Origin: Struthidea cinerea
Taxonomy: Eukaryota > Chordata > Aves > Passeriformes > Corcoracidae
Direction of reading: 5' to 3'
Assembly: GCA_013397865.1 (NCBI GenBank)
Contig: VZTI01003649.1
Span: forward strand, 714,340-778,339
DNA length: 64,000 bases
Numbering within the stretch: position 1 is the first letter of the stretch; each line of letters starts with the position of its first letter. Positions 39,927 to 51,432 of this stretch are shown here, piece by piece. The position numbers were made by a program, and so were the translations under genes. Below the pieces are notes generated by a model. It did not search any database and was not told the DNA's origin. It saw only the letters and a program-made list of their open reading frames with translations.

Positions 39927-40180
39927 CCGAGCAAGCCTACTTTGGTGCCTCTGGAAAAAAAAAAGTCTCAGGCTGGACTGTCTTAATTTTTAATCCAGTG
40001 TCAGGAACAGACATGGGAGCAGTTGCACGGAACAATTCAGCTGTTGTATATATAAGTAACTGTGAGATCAGTCCAAAAGGCACTGTATTATATGAAGCTC
40101 TTTGTTTGCATCCATTTGCGTAGAGTACCACAGGCTGTATATGTTAATTTTCAATTAAAAAAAGCTGATTCTTCTACTGA
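39927..40180 (+). other. COX16: Probable COX16 3' untranslated region
   Basis: The sequence follows the COX16 stop and runs to just beyond an ATTAAA hexamer. It contains an A-run near 39956-39964. The end point is inferred from the signal, so it is approximate and a longer 3' UTR using a later signal is possible. Confidence 0.5.
40154..40159 (+). terminator. COX16: Candidate COX16 polyadenylation signal (ATTAAA)
   Basis: ATTAAA lies about 230 nt after the stop codon and is followed some 30 nt later by a T/GT-rich stretch (around 40190-40205) suited to cleavage-factor binding. ATTAAA is the commonest variant of AATAAA in vertebrates. No AATAAA was noticed between the stop and this site. Confidence 0.55.
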
Positions 40181-43100
40181 GAATATCCCATTGTTTTTCA
40201 ATGTCTAACATTCAAAACTGCTTCAGCAAGGAATAACATTTTAAGAGTCACTTGTCAGTACTAGAAGTTGTCATCCTAATGAGAACAACAGTGCTGTCAT
40301 CTAGATGTGTGTGACCAGATAAATGCTGCTTCAGGGAGCCCCTGCATGACTTCAGGCTTTAGCTTGGAAGGGACTCCACAGGCATATGAGCTGTTCAGAA
40401 CAGTGAGTCCAATTTTGGCTAAATAATACTCTTGTGTTTCATTTCCAGGGACTGCATAAAGGCATGTACTGACTGTCAGCTGATAATTGGTCAAATAACA
40501 TTTGTTTAGCTGTGTTAAAATTTCTGTGATTAGTTTATCGATACATTCATGCAGGCAGGACCTCTGCACTGGAACTTATCAGTTTAAATTGGAAAAACCC
40601 TTCTTGTGAAGAGCTGTGCTGCTTCTCTGTGAGTAAATATTGTAGCAGAATCTTCTTGAACCACTATATAGTGGCAAAGTTCATCTTACGTGTATTATTA
40701 CATGTATATTTGTGCATGTGCACAGAAATTTTTTATGTTCCAATCAATTCTTCTGAAATGCTTGCCTTCTTATATTTGTCTTTGCGTGCTAAATACTTGC
40801 TGTTAGAGGACGTTGTGCTAACATTCAGGACCCTTCTGCTGAGAGAGTTCAAAGAAGAAGCATCTACTCAATTTTTCAAATGAAATGATGCTTTTGATAA
40901 GGTGTTTCAACAGACTTGTGAAACTCCTCATCAGAGGAATGGAGCAATAGAGCACACATTAACAGTAGATTCTAGTTTCAAAACTCTCAGTGACACCTAT
41001 AAAATCCATTCGAAACTGTCTTTGGAAAAGGTGTGGCCTTACTCCCCTCTGCAGAATGTGTCAAATGCAATCTCAATGTCCTTTTGGACACTTTTTTAGG
41101 GCAGCCTTCTTGCCCTCATGTAAATCTTCTCTCAGCACTTAATTTTCTTTAGTCTCTGAGTGGTGAGGCCCAGTCTTTCACTCAGGAAGAAGAATTAACA
41201 CTGATTTTTAGGGAGTTATAAAGGAATTCATAAAGCATCACATGAAATATCTTAGGCATGTTTTGTGCATGTTTTCTTCTGATAGAGTTGTGAAAACCAT
41301 CAGAAAGTGGTGGATGAAATCTGGAACAAAGCTGGAGCTGTGTGTTTTGAGTATTTCCCTGTTCAGTGTCATAGATATCTCTGCTTCTCAATCAAAGTAT
41401 GAACAAATTAAACCACCCAGGAGACAAATAAAAGGAACAATACAAGAGTAGGTAATGCTAAATGCTATAGGGAAGCCAGTGAAAAAGTGGAATACGGAGG
41501 CATTACGCTATGCTAGACCTAGACAAGGAGGAAATTGGTTTAATTGTTTTGTCATTAGGCAAATAAAATATAAACATGACAAATAAGGAGTAAGTAATAC
41601 TGCATGACTTGTTAAGCACTTTTTCAACTCTTACATTCAAGTTCAGGTGCAGTTCCACTGACTCCAAGATTGATCACTTGAAGGACATTAGAGCTTTGGC
41701 TACACTGACAGTGTTCTCTCAGTTGGGACTCTTTCAGCATCCCTGCTGCTGTTACAGTGAGAGCAGTGGAAATGTATCTTTACATTCCCCACTGGTGTGG
41801 ACTCTGCAAATTCACTGCCTTTTTGAGAGGATGCACATCTTCCTTTTCCCTGCTTTGACTGAAGGGAATGGGAAGCTGCCATTGCTTTGCATATGGAGAG
41901 GCGTGCTCAGCTGCCAGGCTTGCATGTTGGCTCACAATATGGACCAGTGCTGCTCCTGAAATAAACACATGGCTTTCTAAGAACAGCATGTGTAGGAGAA
42001 GCAGCCCCTTCCCCCAGGGCAAGAAGCAAAGATATTTCTCTTGCACGAAGCCCTTAAGCTTACCAGTTTTCCTGATGAACAAAACACTCACTGAAATAGC
42101 CTGTGTACTTTTAGTAATTTGATATTCTGCAAAGACTGTTTTGGGAACGGTCATCTTATTTCAACAGGTTTGGAATGTAGCTGTAAATAATTACTTATAT
42201 GGAGCAATAACTGGGGTCCTAACTTAGGACCCAGTCTTAGTTGATTGTTTGCTGGTTGTGGGGTCCCCCCACCCTTTCCTTTTTCTTAGGCACTAAATCC
42301 TGTTGTTTCTGAGGGCATATTTGTAACTACCTCTGAAGTGGTCTCTCTGGAAAGTAATGGATTTATCTTAGCATCTCTGAGAAAAAATTATATGCAGTTG
42401 GAAAACTTTCCAACTTGCCCTTCTCTTCAATTTCCATCTTAGAAGACAGCCTATATCTATTGATTGTCCACTAAAGTAAAAACCCACCATGTTTTTGATT
42501 GCTGACTTAATTTTAATAATTTTTTTAATATTGACTCATTTATGAATTAAAAAAAACCCAAACCAACAATAGCTGATACAGAAGCTGTACTTTTCATAAA
42601 ATGGGAGGAGCCATTTCAGCAATTCATCTTTATTGCCATGCACTTGAACAATGGCTTGATGTTTTATGCTGTGCTTTTCTTACCCATTGAATTGGAAGTA
42701 ATACTTTTGAAAGGCGTGTTGAGAGCCAATTAAGTCTCTTAAGTTGTCATGCAACCTAGAGTAGAAGGCACTTCAGAAATGTGGAGAATTATAGTTCATA
42801 ACAGTAGCAGGAGAGGCAAACTTCAATTAGTTCAGAATTCATGCTTAGTTTGGCTGCTTATTTGAACTATCCTTTTGAAAGCCAGTTAGAGCACTTCTAG
42901 TTATCTCTAAGGCTCCTGAAGACAACTTTGTTCAGCTCCTGAATCGTAATTCTAAACATCTGTGAGTGGAGGGGGTCAGAGGTAATTAAATACAATTGTC
43001 AGTCTGAGACACTGATTGACATTTTTGCATCCTCTTTGGTAACTGGGATACACAGGTCTGAGGGGAAAGAAAGCAAGGCTTTAGTGAGAGATGTTCAGAA

Positions 43101-46100
43101 TTACAAAGGTAAAAGAGAGAACTGAAGAAGCCAGATCTTCTAATCAGTGTTGCTGAAATTAGAAATAAAAGAAGGAAGTCTGGCTAGGTGTCTGTGTGGG
43201 CTGAAAAACCAGTTTCAAAATCCCTGTTCTGACAGTAAAGGAGAAGGTGTTTATCTCTCAGAGAAACTGTAGCAAGGTTGGTCTTTGGGCTCTTCCATTA
43301 CAAGAAAAGCAGTAGGACATAGAATTGGAGGAAATCCCTAGGGGCAGGGAGAGGTCAGCATAGCACCACAGATACGTGGGTGTCTGCCTGGGTGGTTCCA
43401 GTGGCAGCTGTCTGCAGCTCAAAATGCTGCCCAGACCTCTGTGTGAGATCTGCCCCGTGGATCCTGCGTATTGAGTGTGGTTTTCCTACAGCACTTTGAA
43501 TGTGCAGACGCATGGGTGACCCAAAATGCTCAATATCACAATTCAGCTGTAACAGATGAAGGAGAGCCTTAGCAAAAGCTGTAGCTACTGTGGTGCAAAA
43601 AAAGCTTTCGAAACTACTGAATAGCACAGCAGTTAAATTTCAAAGTTCCTAAATACATCTGGATGAGCAGTTGGATGATAAAAACTTACAGAATCAGAAT
43701 GCAAAGAGCAATCTTGCTCATAGTGATCCTTCAAGGTCTTGAAAAAGGGTTCAGTACCCCAAAAAAGATAGGTCATGGTGTAATAAGACATGAGTGATGG
43801 GAGTTTTAGACCAGAATATAGAATGCAGAAACTTCTGAAAAGCAACTTAAATCTATTGCATCATCAGCTGGGGACCAGTCCCAAAAAGCAGAGGAAGAAA
43901 TCCATTTCTTCACAGAGAAGCAGTAACTTAGAGAGATTTAAAGGTCAGTGTTCATTGGGTGTTTTACATGGACACTTCGTGTTTCACTGTTTGCCTGTGT
44001 ATAGGTGAAACTCAAAACAGTAGTTTTCACCTTGTGAAGTAACTACACAGACCCTTGTACTTCTTGATGATCTTGCATTTGCTCTGACTTGCTATGTTTG
44101 CATTTCCAGCTTGAATCCAGGGCAAGTTTCATTTTATATTCTGTATTTTCCAGAGGCACTTATTTCTGCATGAAATGGGAAAGCCTAATATTATCCTTTG
44201 CTACTATGTCCACTTTAAAAAATATTTTAAAATGAAGAAACAGAGAAGGGCATGATTTGAAGTCTTAGGAAAGCAGAATAACTATTTACATGAAGATGGT
44301 CAAAGAATTTTCCTTAAAGCTTTTATGGTTAGAAGGGCTGCTTATTGCCAGTGTTTTCAGTGGAAAACCACCTTTCATCCTTTAGTGGAGTAAGGTTCAC
44401 AAAAAAATTTCCACTCTTATTTTAGACTAGCTAACTAGAAGCCTTTAATCGAAGGAAGGTAATTGCTTAGTGTTAGGCCTTCATTTCTTACAAGGACTTG
44501 CAATGAGACTCAGCCAACACACAAATAGTCTCTAGACTTAGAAACAAAAACTCCATACAGATGTTTTTCTAAAAACTTGTACTCTCCCCAGGAGCCAGAA
44601 GCAGTCTTTCATACCACTGGAATCAGACTGACCATATTTTCTTGTTAAACATGTGCTTTAACTGGATGTGTAACTGTCTTGCTTAAGACAGGCAAACAAA
44701 GTTTCACCTTCACCGTTTCCGTGCTGCTTGGGACGTGTGTTAAAATTAAATGCAACCAAAGCAGCAGGTGGTAGTGCTGCAGAAAGGACATGTCAAATAT
44801 GCATATACATTGCAAATATGAATAGTATAATGTGTCATAGTCACAGGTCCCTTGAGAAAGGAAAAAAAAACGCATCACAAAAGTCCCCCAGAAATAAGGG
44901 AGTACTTTGTATTGCCAGTGCCTCTGTAGAAGAAATTCATGCCCATTCACCCGGCGTATTTGGAGCCTGGCATGATGTGCCTCAGTTGGTGGAAAAAATG
45001 ACCATAGCTTTTTTTAACATGTATGTTTCAAGGTAGTTGATGAGATCCTTGATGTTCAATACCAACTCCATTGTGTGTGTTCAGTATCAAATCCATTATG
45101 GTATCAACCTCAAGGAGGGTTAGTGGCTCCCAGGAGTACGGCTGATCCCTTGAGGGTCAGGGGCAAACCCATCTCTCTCCCTTGCAGATCCATTCTCCCT
45201 CCTCTTTCTGTCCTGTCTTCCAGTGTTCCTCCCAAAAGGTAACAATTCATTCTCTGAGCTGCTCTTTTCTAATGGAACTGGCTGTAAAACGTCACCCTCT
45301 TTTTTTAAAGTTCACTGTCTACCATGAATTGAAGAATAGTTGTTTCTAAATGAATTTGAATTTCAAGCTCAATGTAAGCTCCGAACACAGACCCAGCTTT
45401 ACATCGCCGTAAGGATGGCACCCAGCCTACACTGGGGTCTCTTTTTATCTTCAGATACACAATGCTGTGCTCTCTATTTTATGTACAAAGGAAATTAAAT
45501 GTACTTTTTTCTTTAAAGGATGAGATCTTCATCTATCTCCAGCTGTCAGTTCCTAATAATGTTGCCCAGAGAAGTGTTATCTGTGATTTAGTGGCTTTAG
45601 TGGACTATCTTTTGTTCAACAGAGGACAGTAGAATAAAATTTCATCTTAATATAGCTCTTTTCTTACTCCTTCTGAATAAACAGAGGAAAAGAGGAGAGC
45701 AAGAGCAAAGAACATTGGGTTCCAGACTCAATTTTCTTCTGCTTTTTAATAGATAGGGCATTTTAAGAAAGGAAAGGAAGGAAAGTAGAAAAAAAATAAA
45801 AGAAATATGGAAAGCAAAAATGCTTAGGGACAAAAGTAGTAATGGAAAACAGTATTTTTTTTCTGACTAGTCCCTCTGGATAGAATAGAAAGGAAAATTA
45901 TTTCTGTCTCAGGAAGAACATCTGAGCTCAAAAAATACTCAGATCCAAATGAAAAGTCAGGTATAATATTTTGCAAGTTAACAGTTTTAGAAATACTTTT
46001 GTTTGGGTGAAGTACGTTTTATTTTGGTTTTCATATTTTTTCATTCTTGATTCTTCTTCCTCAGGTACCTTAACTCTGGAAATGAAAAACCACCACTGAT

Positions 46101-49100
46101 CTTAAAAATGTAGTTTTGACTTAAAAGATTGACAGCACAAAATGCTTCAACAGTTTTCAAAACTTTTCAGAGAAAGTGTTCTCAATAAGAGTAAATCTAT
46201 CAAAAATAGGTCTTTCTCAATGAACAGATTGCAAAATGTCAATCAGCCAGATTTAAAAAAATTGTAAAAGATCTTTTTTCAGCGTTCACCAGTCAGTTCC
46301 TCTGTTAGTTGGTGAGTGCTGATACTGACGAGGATGTGACTGCACACCCCTGTGGCTGGGCGTGCCAGCCTTCTCCCCACCAGGTGTGCACACCTGCATG
46401 CAGAAAGTGGCACTCTTGCAGTTTAACAGAGCACTTCACTACTCAGTAACTTGTAAGAAAAGACCTACCCCATATTGTGTTCAGTATTCTGCTATGCCAA
46501 GTAATGACAGTGTAAGTTTTACATTAACTGATGAAGTTATCTCAAAAACTAGTTCCTTTTCCTCCCTGCTTTTGCTAATTCCACCACCTAAATTTATTTG
46601 TTTAGCTCCTGTTAAATTATGTCACTTTTTATTAGCTATTCAAACAGCATGCTCATATGTCATGATACATTAAGAAGAAACCCAACATTTTTCCCAGTCT
46701 AAAAAAATACATCACCCCCGCTTACATGCTTGATTCACGGCTTCCGTAATTTTAAGTTACCTGGCTAGCAACAAATCGTCAATCAAAGATGGAAATACTT
46801 CAGTCCTACTCATGTTCATGTGTATTTGAAGTGTCTACAGTCCATACAGTTCAGGAGTCATGTCTCACCATTACTTGGTTAGCCACCCCACCACCACAGA
46901 TGCTCTTTTGCCTTGCAAACATCCTAACTCAGATGCGATTAAAGATGTGATTGAAGTTAAACAGATATTTTCAGTACAAAAATCTGAGATTGCACATTTC
47001 CTATAACTGGCCTTTTGGGCTCAGTGCTCCCTGTGTAGTACAAACATCCTAATCAGCTATGCTGGAATAAAAGACAGCAAAAATTGTAGGTTTTGTTTTT
47101 ATCATCCCTTAAATCAAGATGACCTGAATACAGTTCGATCAAATTTTTAGAAGTTCACCCTGGCCCTGAACAGGGTTTTTGGGAAGATTTAAAAGAGAGT
47201 TATGATAGACAGTGTTCTGCAACTTGGCCTAGAGAAGTCATTGCAGAGGAACAGCTGGGAATATTCAAAATATGTTTCAGTTAATGTAAAACCCCCCTAT
47301 ATTTTAAATAATCAGAAATTGAAATGTCTTAAATATTACTTTGAAAGTTTGAATTTTAGTGTATCTTCCAGGACCAGCATAGAACATGTCCATTTTTAAG
47401 TGGGCTGAAGTTTTTGACTTTGCAAGAAAAAGCTGGATATGGAAACTTGCACTTTGTATGGACAGACCCAGTTGGCTGGGCAGTGATTTGGAATATGAAT
47501 AGGAGAAAGAGACCTTTATCTTCTATCTTTCATCTATTCAAGAAGATTTCTTACCCCTGTAATGAATTATTCACAACAGAAATTAAAAATTGAGCAGTCT
47601 TTGTCCCTTGAAGCTACAGAGGGTTGTGCAGTGTTACCTGACAGGTCCATTTTTCTCACACATACTGCTCATGATCTTAAAAGTTCTGTCACTGGTGTGC
47701 ACTATGCACTTTAACAGCCACATACTCCATGCAGTCTTTATGTATTCCCTTTCTGTGTGTTCAGGTAGTGCCAAGAAACTAGGAGGAGAACAGGTGTTAT
47801 TTCTGTGCTCAGCCAGGAGATGCTGTGATCTAGGAACTGCTGCAGCAGTCGATGAAGGTGTCTCTGTGCCTTGTTCTTTTGTCCTTGGAGAAGTTTCTTT
47901 TGCCCTCGGAGGATTTCGGACTCTGCTTTCTTTGCATAATGGGTGTAGCAGAAGATCTGAAATTTGGAAAATACGTAATACCTAAAGTCTCTTATGTGTT
48001 GTCATATGACTGTAAATTGTTTTTTAGAAGACCTGCATCTTATATCAAATATATGTGTAGATAGAAACACACATACTTAGGCAGCCCCAAAGAATGTATT
48101 TTCCTCTCTGTACACAGACAGTGGAGAGCTGTAGTGTAGTGCCCCTTCACCATCAATGCCCTGCCAAGGTGGGACTTGCAGGGATCACCTCTGAGGGATG
48201 AGGATGGTTGCCTTAGCAGGAGCTGGCTCTGTGCAGTGATTTCCTGTCCAGATTACATGGAAGAGAGCTCATTTTCCTACTGACATGTGGTAGCTCCATA
48301 GAAGTCAAGTGTGCAAACATTTACATCAAGTCATATGCAGTGATCATTTCATTCAAATGTGTGCCAAAATGGGTGTTGAATTGTGCTCTGCTGCTTCTCC
48401 CCTTCCACTGATCCTGGAAAGCACTTGAGTGATGAGTTTTGTTTGCTTTGCCTTTATAAGTCTTGTTTTGGATAAGCTGGATCCCAAGAAGTCTCCTCGT
48501 TTGGCTTTCATGGACATTGAGACCAAACTTTGGGATGAGTGCTTGCAAAAACAGCAAAGGCCTGTGGAGCTCTTGGCCTCTCTCCCTTGACTCTGTGGTA
48601 ACAGGATTCTCAGCTCTAAATGAGTTTGGAAATTTGGGCAGCTCTGATGGTGCCATTTAAAAAAAAATATTATTTCTTCTTTCTCTTGAAAATTTGATGT
48701 GTTTCGTGACAGCTTAAAAAAAAGATTCTCTCAGTGAATTCTTATTACAAAGATCAGTAAATATCTTTGTGTGTCACACTGGTGTTTAGATAGAAATTGC
48801 AACCCCAGCCTTGCCTAGTACAGAGGCAATGTATGTAAGCTACCTTTCTGACAAAATCTGGAAAATCACGGCATGGGCAAGGAGAATTCATATTATAGGC
48901 AGGACTGAATGCAGTCCTGTCTGCTGGGTGAAATAAGATAAGGAAATATATCTTTCTTACTTCAAAAGCAAATTTTTTCTTAGACCATCCTTCAGCCAAA
49001 GCTCATGTTGTATGGGCAATAAGGTCAGAGGATCCACAGTCTCCTCTAAGTCACCAGGGAGCAATAAAAAGATACTTTCTGCCATGAAAGATAACCTTGT

Positions 49101-49377
49101 GTGCAGCAAGGGCACAAACAGAGTGTCACCAAACTGGCCCTGTGAGACTACTTTATTGATGCTGCTTCAGGTTTCTTGTAACATGCAAAACAGCATTATT
49201 ATTACAGTGGATAACTACAACAGACCTTTCAGGATCATGTATTAAGAGCAGCAAGTCAAATACCCTCTGCCTAACATGAAAAATTCTAAGTATCATTCCA
49301 GAGAGATTTGCCTGCATCTCCTGCAGAGGACATAGAGGCAGCTGCAAGTCACTTCTATCCTCAGCCCTCTCCCCATC
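40181..49377. other. Intergenic sequence downstream of COX16, no gene recognised
   Basis: I see no conserved exon, RNA gene or clear mobile element here. The open frames (up to about 130 codons) overlap each other on both strands and carry no recognisable domains. A 24-bp near-palindrome lies at 42211-42234. By human synteny the next gene on this strand should be SLC8A3, but none of its coding sequence is visible. Confidence 0.6.
42211..42234. repeat. 24-bp near-perfect palindrome
   Basis: CTGGGGTCCTAA is followed by C and then TTAGGACCCAG. The arms pair perfectly apart from one extra G in the left arm. The loop is too tight for a simple RNA hairpin to close at the very centre, so a binding-site or cruciform reading is possible. 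Function unknown. Confidence 0.7.
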
Positions 49378-49458
49378 ATCACTTCTTGACCTTTTGGCTA
49401 AGATCAGTTGCAGTATCAGCTGGAGTCTTGGCTTGTACTCTCTTTGGGGACTCTATCC
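49378..49458 (+). pseudogene. U2 snRNA-like retrocopy (5' part), decayed
   Basis: From 49378 the sequence matches the 5' end of vertebrate U2 snRNA over about 42 nt without a gap and with about 7 differences, including the block CCTTTTGGCTAAGATCA, which contains the branch-point recognition region's upstream part. Three of the differences fall where U2 has CpG or its neighbours (ATCG to ATCA, CTCGG to CTTGA), the expected decay of methylated DNA. Similarity then fades, but CTCTATCC at 49451-49458 matches U2 nucleotides 71-78 with only a 3-nt offset, so roughly 80 nt may derive from U2. There is no obvious snRNA promoter and the 3' half of U2 is missing, so it is a non-functional copy. Confidence 0.75.
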
Positions 49459-49471
49459 TGGCCTGGCAGCA

Positions 49472-49510
49472 GGCTGGGCTCAGTGACCTCCTAACTCTTA
49501 CCCATCTGTA
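49472..49510 (+). mobile_element. Possible CR1-like 3' tail adjoining the U2 copy
   Basis: GGCTGGGCTCAGTGACCTCC resembles the terminal part of avian CR1 and CR1-tailed SINEs (GG-TTGGA-CTAGATGACCTCC type) in + orientation. It sits 13 bp after the last U2-matching block and on the same strand. The match is short and diverged and the octamer tail is not clear, so this is a tentative call. Confidence 0.4.
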
Positions 49511-50733
49511 ACTGCTATCATTCCTGCTCTTTAAGAGACCTGGCAGCTTTTAGAAGTCAAGTCCCGTTTAACATGCCTTGCAAGTACAGCTGAAATGCAT
49601 TGCCCTAAATTACTTCTGTTTCAAAAGGCAGGTGGGTCTTGGTGTTCTAGAGTGGGAGAAATTGTAGTGTAGCTTGGTTTCTTTCTGTTGAAAGCCTCTA
49701 GAAACATTTATCTGCAATAGCAGTTTCCTTACTTTTTTAAGGTTGCTTTAATGCTTTGAAGGTATATAACACCAGCATTTTTGGGAGATAACTACAGGTA
49801 AGTCCTTTGAGAGCTTTTCACCCCTGCATGAATGGGGTTCTGGTGCCAGGGAAAAACATCTCTGATGTAGGAAGACCTTAAAATACTGTGATAATATGTT
49901 TGTATCTGTCTAGGTTTGTAAGTTTCCTAAATCCAGAGCTAAGTATCCACAAGGGACACAGTAATTGCTAGCCAGACTTAGTGCCTGAAGACCTTATCTA
50001 ATCCTGGCTTTTATGCATAGATCCATTAACTTGATCTGCGTGGTTTGTTTTGTTTTGTGTTTTTTCCTAAGTCACTTGTGGAACTGGAAATAATATATAT
50101 TATCTCTGGAAGAGACCATAAAATGATACCGTGGAGCCTTGTGTGTAACTCAATTAAAGGCATTTCACTCCAGCATTCCTACATCAAACACAGTAACTAC
50201 AGGATATCTTCCAGTCTTTGTGTCAGCAGAGATCACTTAAAAAACTCCACCTTTGTCTCTGCAGCTGTCCTTTGTAGAGGAGGTACACGTAGGATGCTGT
50301 GAATTTGCCTTTCACCTAGGGAGGGCTGGCCATGTGCCCTCCAAAGCCACTTTCTGGGGCAGCACCAGCCGGCTCTTTGCAGAGAGAGGGATGTAGGGGA
50401 CTTCTGCTACAAAAACCCCGTGGCTGGCTTTTATAGGAAGGCAGCAATATCTTCCAGAGTGTTAGTCTCTCAGCTGATTTTGTCTCAAAGATCTGTCTGA
50501 TCTAATGACACAAATTGTGGGAGTCCAGGTTTTGTTCACTGTCTCTTGCTGCTATTTTTGGGATGTGATTTTTCTATTTTGGTTGGCTGGGTGTGGAGGG
50601 AGTGTTGCTATGCTTTAGGGAACACTGCAATTAGATTCACTCAAAACAATCATGATTAATAATTATGACTGGTTTGTTACTAAAAAAGGAAAGGGTAGAC
50701 ATAAATAATAAGCCATGGTTAATTTGAAGGCAG

Positions 50734-50762
50734 TCTCTGTCTCTGTCTCTCTCTCTCTCTCT
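50734..50762. repeat. (TCTCTG)n/(CT)n pyrimidine microsatellite
   Basis: The run is TCTCTG repeated, passing into about eight CT dinucleotides. It is pure pyrimidine on the + strand except for interrupting G. Such tracts are often length-variable and can form triplex-like structures. Functional relevance is not indicated. Confidence 0.9.
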
Positions 50763-50862
50763 GCCTCTTTGAAGCGATTTGAGCAGACCTAGGAGCATTT
50801 GGGCCCTCCTTAGGGGATAGGAAGGCCCGCATTTCTGTTCGTGGCAGTGAGCCTTGCTCCAG

Positions 50863-50891
50863 TGTAAGTAATCCGATGATGATTACTTACA
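50863..50891. repeat. 11-bp perfect hairpin with 7-nt loop
   Basis: TGTAAGTAATC (50863-50873) pairs exactly with GATTACTTACA (50881-50891) around the loop CGATGAT. A further partly complementary GATGA/TCATC pairing lies around the loop and right flank. No mobile-element family is recognised. Confidence 0.8.
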
Positions 50892-51406
50892 TCGTCATCT
50901 GATCATAATAATCTGATGGAAGAATCTCATTTACCAGTCGGTGACTCTTGTTAGGTGAGTCCCAGACAACTGCAGCATCTGGGCAAATCTCAGCTGTGTT
51001 CCAAATAATTAGCAGAATTATTTGAATCGATAATGGAAGGGAAGCCAATGAAACAGCTTTCCCAAAACAAATCAGTGAATAAACACTGAAAATTTTCAGT
51101 CCAAGTAAAATCTGTTTACCCCAGATAGCTTCTTTCTTCTGTGAGTACATGGCCTCAGGCCTGCGATGCGGAGTAGGAGCTGTTACTACCTGAAATCGCA
51201 CTTCATTATCCCATTAGAGGATGAGATAGGGAAGTGTCACACTGGCCTGCGGCCCCCTTGCCCCTCCTGATGTCGAGGCCAGGGGATTTCTCCACATCAG
51301 GAAATCGTGCTGAGCTGGGAAGCTGCTGCCTTGCACTGCTGGCTTGGTGCAAAGCCTCGGGCAGGATGGGGTAAGTGATGGAGGCAGAACAGTGACCCTG
51401 TGTGCT

Positions 51407-51432
51407 GGGAGGGCGCTGACGGGTGGTGGGGG
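51407..51432 (+). other. G-quadruplex motif
   Basis: Four G-runs (51407-51409, 51411-51413, 51421-51423, 51428-51432) are separated by loops of 1, 7 and 4 nt. This meets the standard G3+N1-7 rule on the + strand. It is a sequence motif only and folding is not shown. Confidence 0.7.

Noticed and set aside
39778..40123. Open frames overlapping the last COX16 exon
   Set aside because: They are in the wrong frames. The conserved frame runs through the splice acceptor at 39809 and stops at 39926.
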